Below, in pieces: positions 8,505-16,114 of a stretch of 64,000 bases of DNA; position 1 is the stretch's first letter, and every line of letters begins with the position of its first letter. Source of the stretch: an uncultured Prevotellaceae bacterium (GTDB lineage Bacteria > Bacteroidota > Bacteroidia > Bacteroidales > Bacteroidaceae); NCBI GenBank assembly GCA_902786665.1, contig CADADN010000009.1, positions 1 to 64,000 of the forward strand, read 5' to 3'. The position numbers and the translations under genes were made by a program. A model generated the notes under the pieces. It made no database searches. It worked only from the letters and a program-made list of their open reading frames with translations, and had not been told where the DNA came from.

Positions 8505-8507
8505 GTC

Positions 8508-11500
8508 TTAGTTGAATCGTATGTTAAGTGAGACATAAGGGATGGCAGTGCCAAACACAGACAACTTGTACCCTTTAATTTCCTCTCCTTCGGTGACATA
8601 ATAGACATTATAGGCATTCTTGCGTGCAAGGGCATTGTATACGCCGATGGAGAACGACGTGTGAAGGAAGCTTGTCAGTTTATGGGTCGGTTCGATGTTG
8701 AACGCGAGGTCCAAACGCATGTAGTCGGGAATGCGGTATGTGTTGCGGTCGGTATAGTATGGCATGTACCTCCAGACATGCGAGTCGAAATATTTGCCTG
8801 CGGGCAACGTTGTCGGGCGGCCAGTGGCATAGTTGAAGTTGCTTGAGAAACTGTATCTCTCGGTGAACTTGTAGTTGAGCACGGCCTTTACCTCGTGGGG
8901 CCTGTCATATTCCGAAGAGTACCAGTCACCATCGTTCAGGGGCATGGCCACTCGCTTGTCATCCTGACGCAGCAAAGAGCGTGAGAAGGTATAGCTTACC
9001 CATCCGTTCAACTTGCCAAAAGGCTTCTTCGCCTGAAGTTCTATGCCGTATGCCCGCCCCTTGGTCGAGATGACGTCGGTCTCAAGGTGGTGGTTCATCA
9101 GCAGGACGGCGGAACTGCGATAATTGAGATAATCGCTGACATGCTTGTAGTATGCCTCAGCCGAGAACTCGTATTTCTTGCCGGCTGTCTCGTGATAGAT
9201 GCCGGCAGCCACCTGCCAGCCATTCTGGGGCTTGATGTTCAGGTCGGACAGCTTCCATATATCGGTGGGCGACATGATCGAGGTGTTCGACACTTTATGG
9301 ATATACTGGTGCATCGTGTTGAAACCAGCCTTTATGGAAAGGTTTTCCCGTAGGGCATAGCGTGCCGACAGGCGTAGCTCTGGAGCATGGTAGGTCTTGA
9401 TGACACCTGTCTCGCGACGTGTCTCCAACAAGTTCCCCTCTGCCGGAAGTTCACCGTCACCATAATGATTCACGTCGCGAGGACCAAGCGCATTGAATAT
9501 GGAATACCGCAAGCCGGCGGAAACCGACAGCTTTTCTGTGAGCGAACGCTCGTAGTCCATATATGCGGCACTCTCCAGTGCCTTTTCTTTCTGGATCTGG
9601 TCTGTCGTAATGCATGATTCCTCGCCCACAGGCTCGTATTTGCCAGCCTGCACATTGTAGTGCTGCATGGACAGACCGTAGGAGAGAGCCTGCTTCTCAG
9701 ACAGTCGCTGGCGGATATGCAGCCTGCCCCATAGTTGGTCGATGCCGAAACTCAAACGGCCTGCCATGGAGGGGATGTTCCTGTCCTCGTTGAAATAGTC
9801 GTAGTGGTCAAGGCCGGCGGAAAGCGTGGCGGTCATCCTTTCATTCAGGATGGAGCGCCATTCCGCAGAGACGTTACGGTTTTGATAGCCATATTTGTCC
9901 TGCGAGCTGAACGAGAACCTGTCATTGCTCCAATATCCATATACCTTGAGGCGGTGCATGCTGTTGAGCTTCCATGTCAGCACGCCACCAAGGTCTTGGA
10001 AGTTGGCCTTGCCGTTTTTGTAGCCGCTTTCCTCAGGCAACTGCTTGAGAATCCAATCGCTGTAAGTCGTACGGCCGTTCAACAGCAGCGAGATATGTTC
10101 CTTGACGAGAGGTATCTCGACATTCGCCTTGCTGGTAAGTGCACCAATGCTTGCCGAACCCGTGAATTTCTGCATGTTGGCCTCCTTCGAGGTCACTTTC
10201 AACACACTGCTTATCCTGCCTCCATATTCCACGGGAATACTTGCCTTGAACAGCTCCACGTCCTCCACCGCATCAGAATTGAATGAGGTGAAGAGTCCGA
10301 ACAGGTGTGACGGATTATACACCGTGCCACCATCCAAAAGGATGAGGTTCTGGTCTGTTGCACCGCCTCGCACATTATATCCGCTTGAAGCCTCTCCAAC
10401 GGTGGTGACGCCTGGCATGGTGAGCACTATCTTCAAGATATCCGACTCGCCAAAGGCAGACGGGATGTTTTTCAGAGCCTCTGGCTTGAACTTCTCGGAA
10501 CTGACCATTATGTTGTTCACTGCCGACTGCCGTCCTCCCACAACCACTATCTCTGCAAGTTCTTGGTCGTCGGCTATGCTTGCCCTTGCCTTCTTCACTC
10601 CCGGCACCACATAGACCTTCGTACTTGCCGTTGCAACAGCCTTTGCAACCGAATCGTTATCAAGTACAGGGATGCCGGCAACAATTTTCGTTTCGTCAAT
10701 AGGCATGCTTGAGGCTGTCGGCAGGTTCGTATGGCTTTTTTCTTCCATTACCGGGCGGAGTTCGCCTGCCTGCAGCCTTTCCGATTCACCATCGGCAGCA
10801 ACGGAGGGGAGATGAGGGTAGGGGGTGGGAGAACCAGAAATACTTTCTACCACTTTCACAAGGCTTTCCTCACGCTCACCCTGTGTGAAGGAAAGGCGGT
10901 TGTTTTTAGCAAACTGTCTTATCTGCCTGCTTTGTTCTGGAAAGAGTTTGGCCACATCCGATGCACTCTTCACATGATGCATCACTCCGTCAGGAGTCAT
11001 AAGCGTATATTGCTCTTTGACATAAAGGGTCTTCTGGTATTTCCCTCCTCCAAAAGACTTGTCGCCACCATCAACCTTCCATACGCAATGATACAGACGA
11101 ACACCATTGGTGCCTCCGTCGCAAAGCAAGGCCGCGTAACGTGTGCCATCCTCCGGGTCATGCACATACCTGTGTCCATCCATCTCAAACCAATCTACGA
11201 ATTCCTGGTCAGGGAGACACACCACTCTTTCCCCGGGAGGAAGGACGACAACACACTGCTTGAATTGGTCGAAACGCAGTTGCACATCGTCATAAACCAC
11301 ACCGTGGTAGCTGATGCGGCCTCTATGAAAATTGGTGGTGCCATTGTAATATGGGATGTCATGCCACAACGTCTTTTGATACTGGGGCTCCACCGCCCCC
11401 ACATAAAGACGGGCATGGTCGGAAGCAGAGGAAAAATATTCCTGAGCCCCAACATGCTGCACTACAACCATTATGAAGGCAAGAATCAACCTGTATTTTT

Positions 11501-11528
11501 TCAAGTCTTTGTATCTGTTTGAATGCAT
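8508..11528 (-). CDS. TonB-dependent receptor with unusual N-terminal domain
   Basis: 1006 aa from the ATG at 11528. The signal peptide ends VGAQ (residue 29). Residues about 30-232 are not the usual carboxypeptidase-like domain: they are beta-rich (LYVGAVEPQY, GRISYHGVVYDDVQL) and end with a KLFPEQSRQIRQFAKNN block typical of small secreted Bacteroidetes proteins. A linker (233-320) leads to a plug (LKIVLTMPGV, GYNVRGGATDQNL) and a 22-strand barrel ending VSLNIRFN. The start was chosen for the signal peptide; an upstream in-frame ATG exists at 11642. The -7 box ends only about 9 bp before this ATG, so the mRNA may be nearly leaderless. Transports an unidentified ligand with the two downstream genes. 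Confidence 0.85.
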   Translation of the reverse strand: MHSNRYKDLKKYRLILAFIMVVVQHVGAQEYFSSASDHARLYVGAVEPQYQKTLWHDIPYYNGTTNFHRGRISYHGVVYDDVQLRFDQFKQCVVVLPPGERVVCLPDQEFVDWFEMDGHRYVHDPEDGTRYAALLCDGGTNGVRLYHCVWKVDGGDKSFGGGKYQKTLYVKEQYTLMTPDGVMHHVKSASDVAKLFPEQSRQIRQFAKNNRLSFTQGEREESLVKVVESISGSPTPYPHLPSVAADGESERLQAGELRPVMEEKSHTNLPTASSMPIDETKIVAGIPVLDNDSVAKAVATASTKVYVVPGVKKARASIADDQELAEIVVVGGRQSAVNNIMVSSEKFKPEALKNIPSAFGESDILKIVLTMPGVTTVGEASSGYNVRGGATDQNLILLDGGTVYNPSHLFGLFTSFNSDAVEDVELFKASIPVEYGGRISSVLKVTSKEANMQKFTGSASIGALTSKANVEIPLVKEHISLLLNGRTTYSDWILKQLPEESGYKNGKANFQDLGGVLTWKLNSMHRLKVYGYWSNDRFSFSSQDKYGYQNRNVSAEWRSILNERMTATLSAGLDHYDYFNEDRNIPSMAGRLSFGIDQLWGRLHIRQRLSEKQALSYGLSMQHYNVQAGKYEPVGEESCITTDQIQKEKALESAAYMDYERSLTEKLSVSAGLRYSIFNALGPRDVNHYGDGELPAEGNLLETRRETGVIKTYHAPELRLSARYALRENLSIKAGFNTMHQYIHKVSNTSIMSPTDIWKLSDLNIKPQNGWQVAAGIYHETAGKKYEFSAEAYYKHVSDYLNYRSSAVLLMNHHLETDVISTKGRAYGIELQAKKPFGKLNGWVSYTFSRSLLRQDDKRVAMPLNDGDWYSSEYDRPHEVKAVLNYKFTERYSFSSNFNYATGRPTTLPAGKYFDSHVWRYMPYYTDRNTYRIPDYMRLDLAFNIEPTHKLTSFLHTSFSIGVYNALARKNAYNVYYVTEGEEIKGYKLSVFGTAIPYVSLNIRFN

Positions 11529-11536
11529 ATCGCTTG

Positions 11537-11568
11537 CAAAGATAGTCTTTTTCTTATAATGCAGCAAA
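11537..11568 (-). promoter_or_regulatory. Promoter of the TonB receptor operon
   Basis: On the minus strand, TTTG (11568-11565), a 20-bp spacer and TATCTTTG (11544-11537) match the Bacteroidetes consensus exactly. Predicted transcription starts at about 11531, 2-4 nt before the ATG. Confidence 0.75.
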
Positions 11569-11622
11569 TACTCAATCCTTGTATGAAGGAATGAAAAAAA
11601 CACTGATTTTCCCGGTCGGGAT

Positions 11623-13047
11623 TCATAAGGCAAACAGGTCATCCATGGTCACCTCATATTGTACCATATTGTAGTAGCTGTTGTGTATAACGCCATTCGT
11701 CGTTACCATGACAAGGTGAAGGGTACGCTTGTCTTTCGATAGTTTCCGATATGCTTCAAGCTTGTTTTGCAGGTCATTGGCATAATCCTTGTCTATAGTG
11801 AAGACGTTTGTGGAATGCTTCATTTCAAAGATATCAGTAAAGCCGTCGGCACGTTGCATTACCAAGTCAATCTGCGCACCACGTTGTTGGGCTGACCCAC
11901 GTACGAACCATGAACACACGTTTGTTTGAACTCCTGAGATACCAAGAGCGGATTTTATCTGGGGGATATGTTGGAGGCATACACGTTCAAAGGCATGGCC
12001 TTTCCACGTGTTATGGGATGAAGATGTGAAGGTGTTCGACCAAAAATGCTCATCACTGAAGGCATTCTTCTTGATACAGAGGTAATAGAAAAGGGTATAG
12101 TTGTCTATTAACTGATATAATGCATTTGTCTCTGCTGTATCTACAGAAGCAAAGCGACGGATGAAACCACACTCTTCCAGTTCCTCTAGTATGATGGAGA
12201 ATGTACCTCCGTCTGAAAGTTTGCTCGCCGCCAAAATCTCTTCCCTCGTCATTCCTGACTTTCTTCCGTCGCTCAGGCATTCGATGACTTTGAGGTAATT
12301 CTCCGGGCGTTTGAACAAAATAGAATAAAGTGCCTCAAACTCGTCACGCAGTTGTGCCGTTTCTGAGAAAAACAATTGGTCGACATTCTGCGCTACGCTT
12401 AACCCTTTCTTCAAGAAACTCCAGTAGTAGGGTATGCCGCCAAAAATCATGTATAATTCCAATACGTCCTTTCGGCCATAGGCAAGGTTGGAACCCTTGG
12501 CAAAAAGTTCGCACTCATGGAGCGTGAAGGGAACGAGTTTTATGCGGTTGGTCAGTCGTCCGCGAAGACCACCTTTGTCCTTCATAAGTTTCTTGCTAAT
12601 CCATGAGGTGGCACTTCCGCATACTATCAGCACGATGTCCTTTTCGCGGCGTGCTGTTGCCCATCCATTCCAGAAGTTTTCCAATGCGCCAATCAGATTG
12701 CCCTTGGGTGTGTCCATCCAAGGTAGTTCATCGATGAAAAGAACTTTTTTACCTGCCGGTGCTGCGTTGATGAGTTGTTTCAGTAACTCGAAGGCGTCAA
12801 TCCATGTCTTTGGTATGGCGCATTTCATTCCGGCAGCCACCAGGGAGTTGCGGAATGCCGTCAATTGTTGGCGAAGCGTCCCATTGGATAACCCTGTGTG
12901 TTGGAAGCAGAACTGGTAGTTGAAAGTTTCACGGATGAGGTATGTTTTGCCCACACGTCGCCTGCCATAAACAGCGCAGAACTGTGACTCTTCTCTTTTA
13001 AGGAGACTCAATAATTCACGTTGTTCTTTTTCACGTCCTATAATCAT
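11623..13047 (-). CDS. AAA-type ATPase with DUF234/PD-(D/E)XK-like C-terminus
   Basis: 474 aa. Walker A is GRRRVGKT (28-35) and Walker B is VLFIDELPW. A winged-helix-like middle part follows, then a C-terminal block QIDLVMQRADG...EMKHS with the D-x(n)-E-x-K spacing of restriction-like nucleases. This is the ATPase_2 plus DUF234 arrangement common as accessory genes in Bacteroides and archaea; the role is not established, with proposals ranging from mobile elements to toxin-like systems. MIIGREKEQ at 13047 is the likely start; an upstream ATG at 13080 lies inside the 63-bp repeat. A TIR-membrane gene lies immediately upstream on the same strand. The 3' end overlaps the far N-terminal extension of the TonB receptor frame, another reason to use the shorter receptor start. 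Confidence 0.82.
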   Translation of the reverse strand: MIIGREKEQRELLSLLKREESQFCAVYGRRRVGKTYLIRETFNYQFCFQHTGLSNGTLRQQLTAFRNSLVAAGMKCAIPKTWIDAFELLKQLINAAPAGKKVLFIDELPWMDTPKGNLIGALENFWNGWATARREKDIVLIVCGSATSWISKKLMKDKGGLRGRLTNRIKLVPFTLHECELFAKGSNLAYGRKDVLELYMIFGGIPYYWSFLKKGLSVAQNVDQLFFSETAQLRDEFEALYSILFKRPENYLKVIECLSDGRKSGMTREEILAASKLSDGGTFSIILEELEECGFIRRFASVDTAETNALYQLIDNYTLFYYLCIKKNAFSDEHFWSNTFTSSSHNTWKGHAFERVCLQHIPQIKSALGISGVQTNVCSWFVRGSAQQRGAQIDLVMQRADGFTDIFEMKHSTNVFTIDKDYANDLQNKLEAYRKLSKDKRTLHLVMVTTNGVIHNSYYNMVQYEVTMDDLFAL

Positions 13048-13068
13048 AAATGTATTACTCAAATTTGA

Positions 13069-13203
13069 TTTCCGCTGCAAATATAATAAAAATATCTCTA
13101 TAGTCAGCGGAAATATGCCATTTTATTTAGGTTTCCGCTGAAAATAAAGTAAAAATATCTCTATAATCAGCGGAAACATAACCTTTAATTTGAGTTTCCG
13201 CTG
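13069..13203 (-). repeat. 63-bp tandem repeat with internal palindrome
   Basis: TTTCCGCTG occurs at 13069, 13132 and 13195 (exact 63-bp period), and its complement CAGCGGAAA at 13105-13113 and 13168-13176. Each pair encloses a 27-bp AT-rich stretch with AAAAATATCTCTATA conserved. The repeat lies directly upstream of the ATPase and downstream of the TIR gene, where an operator or transposon-like element is possible. Confidence 0.8.
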
Positions 13204-13237
13204 ATAATATGGTAATTATAAATCACCAATCCATGAT

Positions 13238-14101
13238 TCAATGGAATAATCTTGCCCATATTGAAAGAAGAAAGCGTTCTATGGAACTGGGGCGTTGGTC
13301 TTCTTGATGCGTCTTCTCACCAAATAAGAGTCCCCATGTGGAACTTCCATTTTTACGGAGTTTGAGTGTATAGGTCAATATCAGCATGGCCAATGATAAA
13401 ACGATGAGCGTCCCGATTGCCCCGATGACCCTATGCTTAACCGACCACAAAGTGACACTTGCCATGGTAAACAACAACACTTCAATCCATAGTATGTAAT
13501 AACCTGTTTTCTTTAGTCTGTAAATCAAGTATATGGCAATAATTCCAATGATGGATTCAATGAAGAAAAGCAAGGCTGTTGAAAATCTTACGCTGAAAAG
13601 GCCGGAAATGCTAAGACAAGCAGTGGACATGAAAAAATCCATAGTCAGAATCAAAGCTCCATATGTTGTCAAGTGTCTATTATACCAACCTGGCACTATC
13701 AAGGAATTCGTTGACAAATGAGTTGTGTAGATGGACAGGAAAAATGCCATAGTGCCACAAACAAATAGAGACAAAGCATGGGAAAGAATACCCGGTGGGA
13801 TGAGGACGAGACCTAAAATCAATAGCCATATTGCTTCACAAAGGGCAGTGAAAACCAACGCCTCACATTTTGTCTGGTATTTGAAAAACTGAATACGGTT
13901 TGCAGAATTCAATTTTTCCTTGACATAAGAATCCGTGCTGATCTTGATGGCATTAACTATCTCCTCAGGGAAAGCATGTCCGGCTGGCAAATCTTCCAAG
14001 TCTATCCAAACAGAATAACCATGTGAGCGAAGGAATTCTGCATAAGGAACTACCTTCTCCCTGTCTTTTCTGGAATAACTAATAAAGATGCTGTATTTCA
14101 T
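13238..14101 (-). CDS. Truncated TIR domain fused to membrane segments
   Basis: 287 aa. Residues 3-50 are a clear TIR start (IFISYSRKDREKVVPYAEFL, GYSVWIDLEDL, EEIVNAI). The usual middle and C-terminal TIR blocks, including the S..S.W...E region with the NADase glutamate, are absent. The chain instead passes through a short polar stretch to about six hydrophobic segments (from residue 83 on) and a basic C-terminus. No frameshift is visible. It could be a signalling membrane protein, a decayed TIR effector, or a real chimera. AT content is higher than in neighbouring genes, suggesting recent acquisition together with the ATPase gene. NAD cleavage by this form is unlikely. Confidence 0.7.
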   Translation of the reverse strand: MKYSIFISYSRKDREKVVPYAEFLRSHGYSVWIDLEDLPAGHAFPEEIVNAIKISTDSYVKEKLNSANRIQFFKYQTKCEALVFTALCEAIWLLILGLVLIPPGILSHALSLFVCGTMAFFLSIYTTHLSTNSLIVPGWYNRHLTTYGALILTMDFFMSTACLSISGLFSVRFSTALLFFIESIIGIIAIYLIYRLKKTGYYILWIEVLLFTMASVTLWSVKHRVIGAIGTLIVLSLAMLILTYTLKLRKNGSSTWGLLFGEKTHQEDQRPSSIERFLLSIWARLFH

Positions 14102-14158
14102 GTGGCACGGTTTATGACAAGATGCCTGTCAAATGACCGCCATTTGTCATTTTAATTG

Positions 14159-14166
14159 CAAAAATA
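14159..14166 (-). promoter_or_regulatory. Candidate -7 element of the TIR gene
   Basis: TATTTTTG on the minus strand fits TAnnTTTG and lies 58 bp before the ATG at 14101. No TTTG -33 element is evident. Confidence 0.45.
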
Positions 14167-14211
14167 GAAATTATTTTTGTTTTTTTGTCACGTTAGTTCA
14201 ATAAAAAACAA

Positions 14212-14309
14212 CCACGAGAAGGAGAATAATTGGTAACGAACACGAAATAGACGAAATAACCGATTCGTAAAGGCGGCAGGCCGCCACGAATTCGAAGACC
14301 ACGAGAAGG
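14212..14309. repeat. Second REP-like palindrome with direct repeats
   Basis: A nested palindrome spans 14263-14291: ATTCGT, then GGCGGC, AG, GCCGCC, then ACGAAT. It is flanked by CCACGAGAAGG at 14212-14222 and 14299-14309. It differs in sequence from the REP at 1-1523. The region 14102-14395 holds no supported gene. Confidence 0.6.
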
Positions 14310-14324
14310 CGAACATCCCAGGTT

Positions 14325-14372
14325 GGTCTTATAAAAAAACAAGCACGCACCCTGAGGAAGGATGCGTGCTTG
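14325..14372 (-). terminator. Intrinsic terminator of the pectin locus
   Basis: A perfect 10-bp stem (CAAGCACGCA with TGCGTGCTTG, 14340-14372), followed on the minus strand by a T-run. It lies 23 bp after the stop codon of the DUF4957 gene. Confidence 0.85.
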
Positions 14373-14395
14373 ATGGTTCAGCGGTGCTGTAGAGA

Positions 14396-16102
14396 TTAAT
14401 ACCAGCGTGGGTCGCCGGGTTTGGGCTTCGTGCCACCCAGTTCGTTGGTGATTACCTTGAAGTTGCTTGAAGCAGCGTCTTGGAAAGTCTGAGCGGTGTT
14501 TGTCGACAGCATGGTGCCCGGGAAGGCAGCCCTTGGCGACGGGTCTTCCTCGGAAACAGGTTGCCACAACAGGTCGCTGGTGTAGTAGATGTCGGAGCAT
14601 TCGGGTTGGAGGTCGCCGCTCCAGCCAGAGATGCCGGTGGTGGCCAACTCTTCCTTGTTGCGCCCGGCCATGCCGATGAGGCAGTTCTTGAAGATGAACT
14701 TGTCCTTGAAAGTGCTCCAGTTGCCCGACTTGAAGTCGAAGAATGGCTTGGCGTCGGCCACGGTGTAGACGAAGGTGCAGTTCTCCACCACCAGGGAGTT
14801 GGGCTGCAAGCCCTTGGTGCCCACGCAGATTTTCTCGGCGTTGGAAACCGTGGTGTTGGTGATCTTGATGTTCTGGATGTCAGCTTTCGCGTTGTCGGCA
14901 TTGGTGATGCCGTAGCCGCTGATGGAGTCGATGACGCAGTTGTCGATGATGACGTTCTCGATGGTGGCGCCCGTCTGTATGCGGCAGATGCCACGCTTGT
15001 ACTTGATGCTGCAGTCTTGGAACTTCAATGTGCCGATGTTGCCATCCGCCTGGTTGAGGTTGAAGATGTAGGTGGCGCCGTAGTGGCTGTCGGTGCGCGG
15101 CTTGCTATCCGTGTCGGTGAAGGCTATCTTGTTGAACACGATGCCGTTGACATTGGAGCTGCCAGCCACACGGAAGTTGCCCTCCACGCCCATCTGTGCT
15201 TCGCCGGCGAGACTCAGGCCGGTGACGAAGGTGATGGTGCCTGCGGTGGCGGGAAGTTCGATGGTGGAGATGCGGTAGCGTGTGCCACCCTCAAGTACGA
15301 CGGTGATGTCCTTGTCCTGGTACTCGGTCTTGATGAGCGAGTCGAGGGTGTTGGCATAGGCAGAACCGGAGCCGGTGGAGAACCATTTCCAAGCCTTGTC
15401 CTCATCGAGTCCGCGCAGGTCGATCACCTCGCCGGAGAAATTCTCTGAGGCAGCGGTGGTGAAGCGCTTCTTTCCCTTGTAGCTGTCGCCGGCGTAGGCT
15501 TCCACGCGGTAGCTGGTCTTGGGGCTGAGGCCGTAGACCACCTTCTGTGCTGCGGCGTTGTCTTCTTCGGTGAGAGCCACCTCAGTCACCACTTCGCCAT
15601 CGTCGTCGAGTACGCGCAGGCGGTCATAATACACGCCGGGCGTCCAGCGCACGCGGGCGGCGATGTCGATGATGTCGGTTGTCTGGATGGTGGAGAGGCT
15701 TGTCGGATAGTCGGGAGTGATGGCAGTCAGCGAGTAGGCCTTTGAACTCAGGCCTGTGGTCGTGTTGGCGGCGCTGATGTTGACGAAATACTCCTTGTCA
15801 TACTCCAGTCCGTCGAAATGGCAGGAGAGTTCGCTGGTGGTGATGGTCTTGGGTGCTACGCTGGCGTCTGCCGGCTCCACGCTGACCGTGTATTGGTTGG
15901 CGTCGGTGTAGTTGTCCCACTTCACATTCATATAGGGAACCAGGTTGTCATCCAGACCCATCTCGATGTTGTCGTCTGTGATGATCGGACGGAAGAGTGC
16001 ATCGGCCTTGGCGAGATCGTCGTCGTCGCTACAGCTGACAAACGTTCCCATTCCTGCAGTTGCTGCAAGGAGCAGCAGCATGGTCTTATAAATCTTTCTC
16101 AT
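14396..16102 (-). CDS. DUF5123/DUF4957 surface lipoprotein of pectin locus
   Basis: 568 aa. Cys24 forms a lipobox followed by an acidic CSDDDD export signal for the cell surface. One or two fibronectin type III-like domains (residues about 40-220; VSVEPADA, YRVEAYAGD) precede a right-handed beta-helix-like region (about 225-560) with repeating NVIIDNCVIDSISG and NIKITNTTVSNAEK strands. This is the DUF4957 plus DUF5123 layout of pectin loci in Bacteroides and Prevotella. It is the last gene of the five-gene operon, 12 bp after SusD. The likely role is surface binding of pectin; a lyase-like beta-helix without known catalytic residues means enzymatic activity is not claimed. Confidence 0.85.
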   Translation of the reverse strand: MRKIYKTMLLLLAATAGMGTFVSCSDDDDLAKADALFRPIITDDNIEMGLDDNLVPYMNVKWDNYTDANQYTVSVEPADASVAPKTITTSELSCHFDGLEYDKEYFVNISAANTTTGLSSKAYSLTAITPDYPTSLSTIQTTDIIDIAARVRWTPGVYYDRLRVLDDDGEVVTEVALTEEDNAAAQKVVYGLSPKTSYRVEAYAGDSYKGKKRFTTAASENFSGEVIDLRGLDEDKAWKWFSTGSGSAYANTLDSLIKTEYQDKDITVVLEGGTRYRISTIELPATAGTITFVTGLSLAGEAQMGVEGNFRVAGSSNVNGIVFNKIAFTDTDSKPRTDSHYGATYIFNLNQADGNIGTLKFQDCSIKYKRGICRIQTGATIENVIIDNCVIDSISGYGITNADNAKADIQNIKITNTTVSNAEKICVGTKGLQPNSLVVENCTFVYTVADAKPFFDFKSGNWSTFKDKFIFKNCLIGMAGRNKEELATTGISGWSGDLQPECSDIYYTSDLLWQPVSEEDPSPRAAFPGTMLSTNTAQTFQDAASSNFKVITNELGGTKPKPGDPRWY

Positions 16103-16114
16103 TTTGTTTCCTGT

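Noticed and set aside
13069-13203. CRISPR array at the 63-bp repeat
   Set aside because: Only two full copies and a partial; spacers are nearly the same sequence.
14193-14600. Minus-strand frame of 135 codons at the end of the pectin locus
   Set aside because: Overlaps the DUF4957 end in another frame and runs through the terminator and the palindrome; basic, Arg/Pro-rich product with no domain.
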